Assembly (NCBI GenBank): GCA_037178625.1
Contig: CM074135.1
Span: 498,001 to 562,000, forward strand
Origin: Skeletonema tropicum
Taxonomy: Eukaryota; Bacillariophyta; Thalassiosirophyceae; Thalassiosirales; Thalassiosiraceae
Direction: 5' to 3'
Length of the DNA stretch: 64,000 nt
Position 1 is the stretch's first letter. Every line of letters starts with the position of its first letter. Below the pieces are notes generated by a model that was given only the letters and a program-made list of their open reading frames with translations, had not been told where the DNA came from and made no database searches. The position numbers and the translations under genes were made by a program. Of this stretch, positions 41,135 to 52,428 are shown one piece after another.

Positions 41135-42541
41135 ATGAGCAAGATGTCGCCTACTCCACGTCTCCTGACGGCATCAGCCATTCTCTACTGCTTCTGTATA
41201 ATCAATAATGCAGACTCCTACGCTCCTCCATCAAGAATAATACAAACGAAGGGTTGCTCCTTCTCTAGATCGAAGCACATAAATACACGGCTGAGATCTT
41301 CCAACACTGTTGAAGAGATAACATCTTCTTCTTCCGATACAAACACAACTCCGTCATTATCATCATCAACAACATTCTCTCCAGCAGCCACCTGGCACAA
41401 AAATCGCCGACGGAACATGCTTCAAACCTACGGATCTCAAATCACACCACTCGAACGTGATTCCAGCAGTAATACCCTGGCCCTATCCCTCCTCGCTCTA
41501 TCCAATACTGCACTATTTTCATTAGCAGTGCTATGTGGAACTGCGTCATTATCAGTAGGTCAGATAGCACTATTGGCGTTGATTCCAGGAAGTATGTTTT
41601 CACTATGGACATTACAACTATTGCATGATTGTCTCCATGGATCATTATTGAATAAACGACAGCAAAAGTTTCTATTTGGTACAGTCAAGAGGAGAGAGTT
41701 GCAAGATGCCATTCTATTTTGGGGATCAATGCCTTCGGTATTTGGATATTATCTGTATTTAAAGTATGGACATCTAACTCATCACAGGTCACTGGGGAAT
41801 CCACAAACTTCATCATTACAACAATTGTTTGACTCGTCCAATAAAGAGTTTGAAGATGGGGATGTATTATTTGTCGCACATCGAATGAAGCTCAAGGGAG
41901 AAGTGGGTCCAAAATTTACAATTGGGGGGAGGGAGATTACCATGTCCATTTCCAAGACTGGATTTAACAATTGGAAGGAGGATAAGCCACTTTGGAATGC
42001 GGTGGTGTTTTCAACATCTTTTATGTATGAACGGTTCATGCTCATGATCAATGATGTCGTAGTGGCTATTACGGGAAGGAATTACTTCTTTCCCAATAAA
42101 CCTCAAGAGTTTCATAACGAATGTGCCAAGTATTGTCGATGTGCCATGATGGTACGTGGACTGTTGTGGAAGATGGCTGGGTGGAAGTCTCTTTTATTTT
42201 TGTACCTATCCGAGACATTGTGGTCGATTCCTCCCCATCCAGCTTGTGCCATGTTTGTTACCAATCACGGTTCCAATGTAGATGATGACGGTGGAGAGGG
42301 TTGTATCCCATCTTCATCGACATATGCTGGACGATGGTATTCACTCTTCACGCTTGGCACCAATTATCACTGTGAGCATCATGACTTTCCGACCATCCCA
42401 CTCCATCGATTGGGTGAGCTGAGAAAGATTGCTCCAGAGTATTATAGGAAGGGATCCAATGACAATGTCTTTCGAATTATGAAGAAGGCGTTTTCCAAGC
42501 CTGAATTTTATGCGTGCATGGATGCTGGAGTTGTTCATTGA
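41135..42541 (+). CDS. Membrane fatty-acid desaturase, DES-like, with presequence
   Basis: A 468-residue single-exon membrane desaturase with all three histidine boxes: HDCLH (164-168), HLTHH (213-217) and HCEHH (412-416). The last box, in NYHCEHHDFPTIP, is the form typical of sphingolipid delta-4 desaturases (DES family). The histidines hold a di-iron centre that introduces a double bond using O2. Hydrophobic segments flank the boxes. The N-terminus has a signal peptide-like stretch (LLTASAILYCFCIINNADSYAPPSR) ending in an aromatic-AP motif, followed by about 70 Ser/Thr-rich residues, so plastid or secretory targeting is possible, which is unusual for a DES-type enzyme. The start is ATG 41135; ATG 41144 is almost as good. 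The lipid substrate is uncertain. Confidence 0.8.
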   Translation: MSKMSPTPRLLTASAILYCFCIINNADSYAPPSRIIQTKGCSFSRSKHINTRLRSSNTVEEITSSSSDTNTTPSLSSSTTFSPAATWHKNRRRNMLQTYGSQITPLERDSSSNTLALSLLALSNTALFSLAVLCGTASLSVGQIALLALIPGSMFSLWTLQLLHDCLHGSLLNKRQQKFLFGTVKRRELQDAILFWGSMPSVFGYYLYLKYGHLTHHRSLGNPQTSSLQQLFDSSNKEFEDGDVLFVAHRMKLKGEVGPKFTIGGREITMSISKTGFNNWKEDKPLWNAVVFSTSFMYERFMLMINDVVVAITGRNYFFPNKPQEFHNECAKYCRCAMMVRGLLWKMAGWKSLLFLYLSETLWSIPPHPACAMFVTNHGSNVDDDGGEGCIPSSSTYAGRWYSLFTLGTNYHCEHHDFPTIPLHRLGELRKIAPEYYRKGSNDNVFRIMKKAFSKPEFYACMDAGVVH

Positions 42542-42735
42542 GACACTGATAATATATGAAACAAATGTTGTTCCTTGGAGAGAGGCAGTGTCTTTTTCTT
42601 TATCGACTATATTTAATGATATTACTAATATCCTTACCGCCTGTTTCTTTTTTATTATAAGCACATATGAAAGAGAACTTCAAACAACGCTACTATCTAT
42701 CATCTACCCGCATCATGCAACATTGTAGGAGTGTT

Positions 42736-43414
42736 TCATTCATCCTCATCCCCAGCCAAGAATGGATTGGCAATTTCCTCTGTCCCTTCCTCTGGTAATA
42801 CTAAACTGACTTGTGTCCCTCGGATGACTACGAGGCCCAATTTTCTTGTTTCACTTGTGACACGTTCGGGATCATCGGGGTCTATGATAGATGATTGTAT
42901 TGTATATTATTGTATTGTCCACAGTAGCGGTTGTTGCATAATTTAATTCATATCGTGTGTGATATTAAATAGTCCATCAATAATCAACACCAGCAATAAC
43001 CGCAGAGAAAAATCTAGATGAGCAGGCAAATACTACAACCAATAACAAGCGACATCACACAAATCTAAGTACATGATACTCACCTCTAATAAACTCTTCA
43101 CAATCATCTAATACCAAATTAACAAGCTCATCATATCCACGTAATGCTCCTTTTAGCTCTCTCCCCCCGAGACATTTCACTCGAACAATCTGATCTACTA
43201 GCTGTTATGTATTTAATGTGTGGGATCAAGATGGTATCAAATATAGTAATGAATTAGTAAGCAGCTGCTGAATGCATCACACAATCATGATTTGAATCTA
43301 CCATCATTCAAAATCTGACCTACTTACCTTGGCCAACTCCAAAATCGATTCCTTTTTACCACCTCCGCCGCCACGGCCACCGCCTCCTCCTCTTCCTGCT
43401 CCTGATGAACTCAT
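42736..43414 (-). CDS. LSM7: LSM7, U6 snRNA/mRNA-decay Sm-like protein
   Basis: Three exons: 43414-43328, 43201-43084 and 42881-42736, with introns GTAAGT...AACAG (126 nt) and GTGAGT...CATAG (202 nt). The 116-residue product starts MSSSGAGRGGGGGRG and then KKESILELAK. The Sm1 motif is LVDQIVRVKCLGGRELKGAL with GYDELVNLVLDDCEEFI, and the Sm2 motif is RKLGLVVIRGTQVSLVLPEE. It ends NPFLAGDEDE. LSM7 is a subunit of the LSM1-7 ring (mRNA decapping) and the LSM2-8 ring (U6 snRNA, splicing). The length and the conserved RDPDD after the second intron fit the family closely. Confidence 0.93.
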
Positions 43415-43766
43415 TGTATAATTCTATTTGCGATGGCGATAGGCTCCTTCTTTGTTAGCACAGCAACGCAGTGAACAGTGAACAGTGAACAACTAACTCG
43501 CATGGATTGAGTGGGTTTAGGTTATTTGCTACGCACGTGAATCAAGATTTAAAGAGTCTGTCTTCGTCCGTCTGCGTGCAAAATCTTCGTCTCCACAATT
43601 TTGGACAATGGCGAAATCCATCACTACTAAACGCATGGTTGAGTAGCCAACCACAAACCATATCACAGTCCTGCATCGTCCCTGATCCACCCATAATATT
43701 GGGGGAGCTCCTCCTCTCTCTCTCTGCAGCCACCCATCATCTTGAATCATATTGTGACTCCATATC

Positions 43767-44117
43767 ATGTGGACATTTCCCATCAGCTCCTCCTCAATCA
43801 CCACCGACGATGCTTCCTCATCACCACCACCCATCACAATCGTCAAGGAGGTAGAACCAACCGCCTGTGAAACAGAATGCGCCGATCAACAAAAGGCATT
43901 GGTCGCTTGTGTCGAATCCATTCGTGCTGCGAGGTTGCAACAGCAGCAGCAGCAGGCGGATCAGCAAAATGATGACAATGGTGGTGATGGGGAGACGACA
44001 TCGACAGACACACCGGAATGTTTGCCAATGGCTGTGGCAGCTTGGACGAAGTGTTGTGAGGAGGCGAATTTACGTCAGAAGGAGCAGCAGAAGGAGGAGG
44101 AGGAGAATGACGGCTGA
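43767..44117 (+). CDS. Small CHCH-like (CX9C) protein
   Basis: A 116-residue frame from ATG 43767. It contains a CX9C pair (CADQQKALVAC) in a predicted helix, a Gln/Asp-rich linker, and a second Cys helix (CLPMAVAAWTKCC, C-x10-CC), then an acidic C-terminus. Paired-Cys helical hairpins of this kind are found in mitochondrial intermembrane-space proteins such as COX assembly factors. The second pair is not an exact CX9C, and the start could differ if an upstream exon exists. It is divergent from LSM7, about 350 bp from start to start. Confidence 0.55.
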   Translation: MWTFPISSSSITTDDASSSPPPITIVKEVEPTACETECADQQKALVACVESIRAARLQQQQQQADQQNDDNGGDGETTSTDTPECLPMAVAAWTKCCEEANLRQKEQQKEEEENDG

Positions 44118-44973
44118 TGTTCATCGTGATGCAACCCCTCCTTGTCACATCATGAGCTCCACGCCTCTCTATAAATCCAACACCATCTTACCAAGGTACG
44201 TTATTTGCTTATATCCTCACACATCGCACCAACACATGTACTGCACTACAATTCGAAACGATGATTATGAGATGGATTCGGATTCCCCTTCTTGATATAC
44301 CTCCTATGTGCTCATCGGCCTTGGAGTTTCTGATGTAACATGTCTCTTTAACTGATCGAATCTTATACATCTACGTATGTATTGTGTAGAGTAGTGCAAG
44401 CATGTGCGTGGGAAACCATCACAAAAGAGAATGACGAGATGCACAATTGTGCAATATATACCTACAGAGCAAGGTCTTAGCGGGCTTTTGGTGGACAAGC
44501 TTGGTGTGGGAGCGTTCTGCAACCCATCGATGTACTATTCTACCATTTGTTGCTGTGATGGCTTATTTGTCATAGTTACACTGACTCTTTTCGTGGTTGT
44601 TCCTGTTGATGTCATGCTTTTAATTGCATTTGTGGAGCAGTGTGCGTTCTATATTTGATTACTAACGATCACTTGCTTGATTTTGTTTCTACTTTTTTAT
44701 CAAGGTACAATATGATGTGCAACGCGGTCTCTAACCTGCCCACATGAGATCAGACTGAAGAATAGAAGGTAAGCAAACAGCCCCTGCTCACTTTCACGAT
44801 ACCACACTTTCGAGATGATTTTACCTTTGAGTGTATGCCGCCCCAGTCGGAATGACCAGTGACGATTACCATTCAAACAAATTATTGTACATGATCGAAA
44901 GATACTGTTGCAGATGATCCTTCGTCTCATATGCCTTGATATTGGCCTCTGGCTCATACCATCTTTTGTGTTG

Positions 44974-45007
<34 letters not shown>

Positions 45008-45798
45008 TCTTGAACAATCGTTAGGTTGATGTGAACACGCAAAGCTGTGACTGTGAGGTCGAGATGCCATTGGCACCCCCTCCTTCCAACAAGGTAAGCA
45101 AACACAACTGTCTACACAGTCGTCGAACACACATACACACAGATCTCGATGGTTCAGTTGTGATGACACATTTAACCTAGCTCGCTTTCAGGCAAAAGGC
45201 CGATGCAGAAAACTTTGTTCCTGTTGTATATTTATTTGTCTGAACTAAACCGAAAGATCACGTGTGTTTGTTTCTTATTGTCTGCGTTGCATATACTTGT
45301 TGACTTTTGCTCACCGTTGTGCGTTCTCTTTACTTCATCCTGCACTATAGCGCCCAGTGTCAAGAGACGACACAGAGGATCACCGACTCCATCTCATCTA
45401 TACGCTTACTTGTTTGGCAAGGCACGACATAAGTCTCGTCTCTTTGTCTCAGAGAGAGAGTTGACCGAAGTCTTGACAGTGAGCTCTCTGGCGACAAAAA
45501 CGATGATAGTATCAGCCAACATAGGTGACTCAGATCAAAGTGTAAGCACGAGATGATAGACGAGTTTTGCACGGTTTCGATGTAAGATGTTAAATTAATC
45601 TAGATCACATTCTACACGTAGTATTCGAGTCCAACGCCAAAGAAGGCGATGACTTTCATTCATGTAGTCATTGTGGATGTTCATCTCTTTATCACTGCAC
45701 GACAACTTTAGCACTCTATCCTTTGCTCTATCTCTTCTCTCAATTTATCACTCATCAAACAAACACATACATAATGCTCACCACTACCATCTCTATCT
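44118..45798. other. Gene-free stretch with a (TC)n run
   Basis: Small frames occur but none has a recognisable domain, codon pattern or conserved motif. A TC microsatellite lies at 44974-45011. GGTAAGCAAACA occurs twice (about 44768 and 45095). No tRNA or other RNA gene was recognised. Confidence 0.5.
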
Positions 45799-46565
45799 TT
45801 ACTTGGCAGCAGCCACAATATTCTTCACCCTCTCCAAACTATGCCCACCCAATCCACCACTTCCACCACCCTTCCCAACAACACCCATTAACAATGTACA
45901 ATCCTCACTAGTATAAGGTGGATCAACACGGATTTCACCAAGGACAATGATGGATTCACCCTTCCAGGAGACTTCATTGCATGCTTTTAGGAGTTTGTCG
46001 AATATTTTTTGTCCTTCGGGGGATGCCTGATTGTTGATTGGTAGATAGATTGATACATGAACATTGATGATCATTGACGATGATGGAGAGACGAAGTAAC
46101 AAACAGTTAGGAATGACAAAACACAATCGTAACGATGATGAAACCAAAGTGTCAACATATATATATGCCAAAACTTACCTGTTGATTGACATGCCTAAAA
46201 CTCTCCTCCATCAATTTAATCGCCCTCCTCTCCCTCTCCTCCACCATTCTCCTACTAACATTTGGCAATAATGCCTTACTACTACTACTAATACTACTCT
46301 CCCCTTCTAATTCTGATTGTTCCGCAGCAGTAATGATACGTCGACCAGTCACCACGGCAGCATTAATCACTGTAATCTCCGAAGAGAGCGTGGTATGAAT
46401 TAATGACTTTTTGAGTACGATGGTGTTGCTCACTTCGTCTGTGCAGTAAATTGTTCCCGTGGTCACTTCTGATTCGTTATTATTGTTGTTGAGTGTGAGT
46501 TCCATGAGGGTGTTGATGGGGTAGATGGAAGAAAGTGGGAGGGCTTGTTTGGTTGTAGCGGCCAT
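45799..46565 (-). CDS. LSM12: LSM12-like protein
   Basis: Two exons, 46565-46179 and 46026-45799, around a 152-nt GTAAGT...AATCAG intron; the phase-0 join gives HVNQQ-ASPEGQKIFD and 204 residues. The N-terminal half is an Sm-like fold (GTIYCTDEVSNTIVLKKSL ... SEITVINAAVVTGRR). The C-terminal half is the anticodon-binding-like AD domain of LSM12 (VEERERRAIKLMEESF, EGQKIFDKLLKACNEVSWKG, IIVLGEIRVDPPYTSEDC, LERVKNIV). LSM12 proteins associate with ataxin-2 and with mRNA metabolism. It is divergent from CCT6. Confidence 0.88.
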
Positions 46566-47000
46566 GGTTGCAGGAAACAGTTGTCGTGTTGATTTATGTG
46601 TATTATAAATAAGCTAATAAAGTTGAGAACGCCGAGCTCCTCTCCATCGGTTACCCTGTTTGTCGTTATGTAGACGTAGAGAGGAAGATTGCAATCGCCT
46701 TCCTTCGTATTATTGTATGGTGACCGTGTAGGGAGACAACTTCTCTGCGCTACCTACCGATCGATTTTTCATCATGTTATGCCTGACTTTGCTCTCCTCT
46801 ACGAACGCAGGCCAGGCAAAACAAAAGGGAGCTGCGTAATGATTGATATCTCTGATGAGCCCTTCAACAATAATTTTTGATTTTGGCCACCATCTCGATC
46901 TCACCATTTTTTAAAATCTTTGCCCTCCGCCTTGCTCGATCGACGGCCGGCGCCGCATTGACATTGCAATCACCACTATCAAACAAACAACCAACCAACC
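46566..47000. promoter_or_regulatory. Divergent promoter region, LSM12 and CCT6
   Basis: 435 bp between divergent starts, with no gene inside. CAAACAAACAACCAACCAACC lies just before the CCT6 ATG as a purine/cytosine-rich leader. No further elements are assigned. Confidence 0.35.
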
Positions 47001-48868
47001 ATGTCACGCCTCCAAGAAGTATCCCCCAACGCCGAAATAGTCGCCAAAGACGCAGCACTCGCCGTCAACATCGCCGCATCGACCGGACTCCAAAACGTTC
47101 TAAAATCAAATTTAGGCCCACGCGGCACACTCAAAATGCTCGTGGGTGGAGCGGGGCAAATTAAATTGACCAAGGATGGGAATGTGTTGCTGCATGAGAT
47201 GCAGATTCAGCATCCTACTGCTGCGTTGATTGCTAGGACTGCTACTGCTCAGGTTAGTTGGTTGATGAATTAATAATGTTGTGATGATGATGCATTGCTT
47301 GCTTGATAATTTTTTAATCACCACCAATGCGCATGCCAATCTAATCTCACCACTCCACCACTTCTCTTTCAACAACTCAGGACGAAGTAACCGGAGACGG
47401 AACAACCTCCACCGTCCTCCTGTGCGGTGAACTCCTCAAACAAGCCCATCGCTACACCTCTGAGGGACTTCATCCCCGCGTCATTGCGGATGGATTTGAT
47501 ATTGCACGGGATGCTACATTGGCGTTTTTGGAGGAGTTCAAGGTGGATTATGCTCCTAAATCTACTACTTCAGATGAATCAGCAGCAGCGGCTGTGGTTA
47601 GTGATGATGATACCACCAATGACATTGAAAATGAATCATCCACCACCAACAAGGTACTCCAAGATCGTGAACTCCTAACCTGCCTCGCATCAACCTCCCT
47701 CAAAACCAAACTCGAACACGACCTAGCCGATCAAATCGCCACAGCCATCGTTGATGCCATCCAATGCATCGCTCCCAAAAACTACACCACCAATACACCT
47801 GTCGATCTCAACATGGTGGAAATTATGACAATGCAACGCAAATTAGGTTCCGATTCACGATTTGTCAATGGGTTAGTGTTGGATCATGGGGGGAGACATC
47901 CCGATATGCCCAAGATATTGATGAATTGTCATATTATGACGTGCAATGTCACTTTTGAATATGAAAAGACGGAGGTTCAAAGTGGATTCTTTTATAGTAA
48001 TGCCGAAGAACGTGAAAAGTTGGTGGAGAGTGAAAGGAAGTGGTTGGATGAACGGTGTCGTGCTGTGGTGGACTTTAAACGGTCGGTTTGTAAGGAGGGA
48101 GAGTCATTTGTGATGATTAATCAAAAGGGGATTGATCCATTGAGTTTGGATATTTTTGCCAAGGAGGGGATATTGTGTTTGAGGCGTGCCAAGAGGAGGA
48201 ATATGGATAGGTTGACTTTGGCGTGTGGTGGGAGTCCAATTCATTCGGTGGAGGATTTGGATGCGAGTATGTTGGGCTTTGCTGGGAAGGTTAGTGAGGT
48301 GACTTTGGGAGAGGATAAGTTTACATTTGTGGAGGAGTGTCAGCATCCGAAGAGTTGTACGTTGTTGTTGCAGGGTCCGAATAGTCATACAATTGATCAG
48401 ATTAAGGATGCTGTGAGGGATGGATTGAGGGCTGTGAAGAATGCTATTGAAGATCAGGCGGTTGTGCCGGGGGCAGGTGCGTTTGAACTTGCAGCGGCAA
48501 TGAATTTGAGAGATGTTGTTGCCAAGGCTACCAAGGGACGTGCCAAGTTGGGTGTGGAGGCATACGCTGAGGCGTTGTTGGTAATTCCCAAGACATTGGC
48601 GGAGAACTCGGGATTTGATGTACAGGATTCTATATTGAAATTGACCGATGCACGTGAGGATAGTGATTGTACTTTGGCTGTCGGATTGGACTGCACTTCG
48701 GGCGATCCTATGATTCCTGCCGATGAGGGTGTTTGGGATAATGTTCGTGTGAAGAGGCAGTGCTTGCACCTTTCGACTGTGCTGGCATCTCAGTTGCTCC
48801 TTGTAGATGAGGTTATGAGGGCTGGAAAGCAAATGGGAAAGATTCCCGAGGGTGCGGATGACATGTAA
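47001..48868 (+). CDS. CCT6: T-complex protein 1 subunit zeta (CCT6)
   Basis: Two exons, 47001-47252 and 47381-48868, around a 128-nt GTTAGT...ACTCAG intron, joined in phase 0 ([16 protein letters not shown]). The 579-residue product shows group II chaperonin signatures: [12 protein letters not shown], the ATP-site loop KDGNVLL and GDGTTS (about 89-94), VPGAGAFE (the catalytic-loop/ATP region near the C-terminus) and the zeta-type end [14 protein letters not shown] folds actin, tubulin and other proteins in the cytosol as an eight-subunit double ring. About 35 residues longer than usual: a Ser/Asp/Thr-rich insert ([20 protein letters not shown]) lies in the equatorial or intermediate part around residue 140, probably a surface loop. 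Confidence 0.95.
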
Positions 48869-49496
48869 ACGCAGTTGCAAGATAGAGACTAGCGGAGTAC
48901 ATAATGATAATGAATGATCATTGCATACAAGGTTTCTACGTAGACTTGACGTTTTGCTTCTTTATTCGCTTTTGGGCGAAGGTAATACTCATTGACTCTT
49001 GTCCATGATGAAGTGGGAGTTGTTGGTTTGGTATGTATCTTCGAGACATCCATCCGCTTCTCATGCACCAACTACCTCGTCTATCTCACTCCATAGAAGT
49101 TAAGAGAGTGATCGATGGAAAGAACGATGTCAAGGATAGTACCTCTCAAGCCACCAATCGAAGTGATGCATGCAACAAAGAAGCTGTATCTAGTATCTGC
49201 ATGCGACCCTGGCTTTTTCTCTTCGGTTGACTCGACTCCTCGATCTCGAATCTTGTTTCAACGCAGAAGAAGTCATTTTTTCGTGCCGAGTGCCGACCAA
49301 GCCGCCGAAGTTGCCCTACTTACTACCAGCCATCCTAAGGCACACCAGCCCTCTGTCTACACACAGCACCAACCCAGCAAATCACTGCTCTATCAATTGC
49401 TCATCATCTATTACGCGCCTCAACCAAAATCTATACAGCCACAATCCATTTTTCCCACCTCCTTCCAAAAATAAAAAACCCAAAACTAACAAAAAA
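48869..49496. other. Intergenic, CCT6 to ARL1
   Basis: It contains the CCT6 3' UTR and the ARL1 promoter and leader. No gene is seen. The leader ends in an A-rich run before the ATG. Confidence 0.4.
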
Positions 49497-50216
49497 ATGG
49501 GTATCATAATGTCCCGCATGTTCGAATCCCTCTTCGGCTCCAAAGAAGTCCGAATCCTCATTTTGGGCCTCGACAATGCTGGTAAAACTACAATTTTGTA
49601 TCGATTGCAGAATGAGAGTGATGAGGCTGTGCAGACTATTCCGACGATTGGGTTTAATGTGGAGACGTTGCAGTATAAGAATATAAAGGTGAGTGGAAGT
49701 TTTGATTTTGGTGTTGGTAGTATTGTTGTTGTATTGGCAGGCTCGTATATAATGAATGTTGGAGTGGCTGACTCTGACTCTTTATTCACTCTGTGTCTAT
49801 CTATCAAAAATAACAATGATAACAATAAAAACAAACCAAACTTAATTTGGCAGTTTCAAGTGTGGGATCTAGGCGGACAAACCTCCATCCGACCCTACTG
49901 GCGATGCTACTACCCCAACACCGACGCCATAGTCTTCGTAGTCGACTCCGCCGACGTAGAACGAATGAACGTCGCCAAAGGCGAACTAGCGGCAATGCTC
50001 GAAGAGGACGAATTAAACGATTCAATATTGTTGGTGTTTGCGAATAAGCAGGATCAAAAGGGGGCGTTGAATGCGCAGCAGATTAGTGATGCGTTGGGGT
50101 TACCGGAGGTTAGGAATCGGCAGTGGAGTATTCAGGAGACTAGTGCGCTGCAGGGGAAGGGGTTGTTTGAGGGGTTTGATTGGTTGGTTCAATGTATTAA
50201 AGGGGTGGAGGAGTAA
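49497..50216 (+). CDS. ARL1: ARF-like small GTPase ARL1
   Basis: Two exons, 49497-49688 and 49854-50216, around a 165-nt GTGAGT...TTTGGCAG intron; the product has 184 residues. It has Gly2 for myristoylation, P-loop GLDNAGKT (24-31), switch [18 protein letters not shown], switch [19 protein letters not shown] (about 68-84), FANKQD for guanine binding and the TSALQGKG loop. The segment [23 protein letters not shown] and the helix with AMLEEDEL match ARL1, the trans-Golgi regulator that recruits GRIP-domain golgins, better than ARF1. An in-frame open run upstream of the ATG is leader, not coding. Confidence 0.92.
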   Translation: MGIIMSRMFESLFGSKEVRILILGLDNAGKTTILYRLQNESDEAVQTIPTIGFNVETLQYKNIKVSGSFDFGVGSIVVVLAGSYIMNVGVADSDSLFTLCLSIKNNNDNNKNKPNLIWQFQVWDLGGQTSIRPYWRCYYPNTDAIVFVVDSADVERMNVAKGELAAMLEEDELNDSILLVFANKQDQKGALNAQQISDALGLPEVRNRQWSIQETSALQGKGLFEGFDWLVQCIKGVEE

Positions 50217-50563
50217 TTACAACACATGTACATGGATGGAGGTGGACAGTGGTGGTCTACAACATCAAGAACAACATGACAATTCTTCCATGCAACAAAT
50301 AATTGTATTTGGTGGAAGGATATTGACCAATTTGACAAGATCAATATGAAATAATGAGTGTAGATAGAATGGATGTGTTGGTTATGAGTGTTATCATGTT
50401 GATGTGATATTTGTTAACTAATATCTGCAATTAAGTTCTGCTGCTCTACTTTCTAGAATTTTTAACTGCTGTGAGCCTCATCTGCTCATGTTAATGTTTG
50501 ATGACTCTCCAATCAAGTAACCAAATCAACCCGACTATAATCTATTCATGATTGTTTAATTAT
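50217..50563. other. Intergenic, convergent 3' ends
   Basis: It separates the 3' ends of ARL1 and the glutaredoxin gene. AT-rich; nothing recognisable. Confidence 0.4.
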
Positions 50564-51046
50564 TTAAACCATGTCAGCCTTTGCTTTCTCAATCATTTCT
50601 CCCAATTCTCCGCTCTGATACATCTCAATCATAATATCACTCCCCCCAATAAACTCTCCACAAACATACAATTGAGGAATAGTCGGCCACTGACTAAACA
50701 CTTTGACACCCTGTCGAATCTCCTCATCGGCAAGTACATCAACCGATTCAAATTCGATATTGTACGATTGGAGAATTTGACAGGCCGTGTTGGAAAATCC
50801 ACATTGAGGGAATAGTTTGGATCCCTTCATGAAGAGGAGGACGGGGTTGTCGTCGACTAGGGATTGGATTTTGGCTTGGGTGGGGTTGGAGGAGATATCA
50901 TCTTCTTCGGACATTTGGAGTGGGGTGATTTTGATGGATGTTTGTTGCTGCTGTGTTGTTGTTAGCGACGCTGCTGCAGGTGCAAATGCGGTGGTGCATG
51001 ATGCAGATGAGAGTAGGGCGGTAGCAAAGAGGATAGGGCGAATCAT
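50564..51046 (-). CDS. Monothiol CGFS glutaredoxin, plastid-targeted
   Basis: A 160-residue single-exon protein. The signal peptide ends in ASCTTAFAPAAA, an almost ideal ASAFAP motif for import into the diatom plastid. The domain begins at about residue 55, with LFMKGSK (Lys74) and the active site CGFS (82-85), then WPTIPQLYVCGEFIGGSDI, which binds glutathione. CGFS glutaredoxins carry and deliver [2Fe-2S] clusters; in plants the plastid forms are GRXS14 and GRXS16. It lies head-to-head with the ABM gene. Confidence 0.93.
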   Translation of the reverse strand: MIRPILFATALLSSASCTTAFAPAAASLTTTQQQQTSIKITPLQMSEEDDISSNPTQAKIQSLVDDNPVLLFMKGSKLFPQCGFSNTACQILQSYNIEFESVDVLADEEIRQGVKVFSQWPTIPQLYVCGEFIGGSDIMIEMYQSGELGEMIEKAKADMV

Positions 51047-51463
51047 TGTAAAGAGTATTGTAGTATTGAGTTGTGTAGAAAAAATAATGAGTACAAGCTA
51101 ATAGGGGCGATAGTCGATAGTAGATCACGGCGGTTCACAACTACGATTAGCTCTGACATAATAATATATATTATTATGGGTTTTTGGACCTGAGAGAGGA
51201 GGGACGTTACTATAAAATAACGCAAAGCTAAACCGCCGTGGAAGGAAGTGATGATGTGGAGGTAGTAGGGCACAGAATACAGAATAATCAGGGTCTACGG
51301 GAGATGCTTTGATACCGATGAGAAATGAATACTTTGAAGTAGACCCTGCGTTTTCATCACTTTTTCGCTTTCTCTCTCCTTCTCTCCCTCTCTTTTGGAC
51401 TCCACATAGCACACTGCTCCACAAATCCACAAGCACTTCACATCATCCTACCAGATCAACACG
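51047..51463. promoter_or_regulatory. Divergent promoter region, glutaredoxin and ABM protein
   Basis: 417 bp between divergent starts, no gene. An AT palindrome, ATAATATATATTAT, lies at about 51161-51174. A TC-rich leader (CTTTCTCTCTCCTTCTCTCC) precedes the ABM gene. Confidence 0.35.
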
Positions 51464-52270
51464 ATGACGGCAATAATGATGGCCAAGGGTAAAATGATGG
51501 CCTCATCGCTCACCATAGTCCTCCTCCTAATATCCCTACAACTACTACTCAAGCCAGCCCACAGCTTCTCCATAATCACAATGACATCAAAACCACCACA
51601 ACCGTTGGCACTCAACCTAAAAGTCAAAGTAAAACCGACCCATACCTCCCAATTCCTCACTGCCATACAAGCAAATCAACAATCCACACGAATGAATGAA
51701 CCGAACAATCTACAATTTGTAATTGGTCAAGATACCTCTGATCCGAATACATTTTATTTTCATGAAGAGTTTGTCAATTGTGAGGCACTGCAAGAACACA
51801 TGAAGACGGAGCACTTTAAAGTGTACAATGAGTTTGTTATTAAAGAAGAACCATTTGAGGAACCTCCTGTAATTTGTTTGTATCATCTTCGAGACGAGAA
51901 TGATGATGTTGAAACTAAAAAGAGAGGGGTGCACAAGGATTCATTTGGATTAAATGTCAATCTATATCCAAAGCAAAGTGTACGCAACAAGTTTTTAAAG
52001 GTGATATCCGCCAACAAAAAGGGTACAGACACATTAGAAGAATTGGCACTGCAATACTCCTATGGTGAATCCATAACAGTGGATGGTATAGCGGAAGGTA
52101 CTCCGAATACGTTTCACTTTCATGAACAATACACGGGTAAAGATCATGGGAAGGAGGGGTTTGATGCTCATGCCTCCATGCCACACTTTGCTGCGTGGGA
52201 AGAATTTGTTGAGACTGATCCGTTTGAGAAGGATCCGGAGGTGTACTTTTTCAAGATTATTGAAGATTGA
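51464..52270 (+). CDS. Secretory/plastid protein with two ABM (monooxygenase-type) domains
   Basis: A 268-residue single-exon protein. A hydrophobic N-terminus (LTIVLLLISLQLLLKPAHSFSIIT) is a signal peptide, and PAHSFS fits plastid import with Phe near the cut. Two tandem dimeric alpha/beta-barrel domains of the antibiotic-biosynthesis-monooxygenase type follow. Both contain the pattern PNTFYFHEEFVN / PNTFHFHEQYTG, then a helix and a HMKTEHFKVYNEFV / HASMPHFAAWEEFV segment. Small ABM proteins oxidise quinone-like or haem-like substrates, or are non-enzymatic. The second half is not simply a copy of the first, so the duplication is old. The substrate is unknown. Several ATGs near the start are possible. 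Confidence 0.75.
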   Translation: MTAIMMAKGKMMASSLTIVLLLISLQLLLKPAHSFSIITMTSKPPQPLALNLKVKVKPTHTSQFLTAIQANQQSTRMNEPNNLQFVIGQDTSDPNTFYFHEEFVNCEALQEHMKTEHFKVYNEFVIKEEPFEEPPVICLYHLRDENDDVETKKRGVHKDSFGLNVNLYPKQSVRNKFLKVISANKKGTDTLEELALQYSYGESITVDGIAEGTPNTFHFHEQYTGKDHGKEGFDAHASMPHFAAWEEFVETDPFEKDPEVYFFKIIED

Positions 52271-52428
52271 ATTGATAGAGATTTTGAAGATGGATTATGG
52301 AAGACTGATAGATAGAGTCGATGATTTGATGCTTCAGTACTTATACCTATATAAACAAGCCGAAGCAACAATTAAACTTCACAAGCTAGAGAAATAGAGA
52401 TCATTATTTACTTTTACTTCTTACACTC

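Noticed and set aside
43507..43854. 115-codon plus-strand frame upstream of the CHCH-like gene
   Set aside because: It overlaps the CHCH-like frame, is low complexity at its end and lacks motifs; the CX9C frame is better supported.
49227..49496. In-frame extension upstream of the ARL1 ATG
   Set aside because: ARL1 needs Gly2 after Met for myristoylation, and the ATG at 49497 provides this; the upstream run has leader-like composition.
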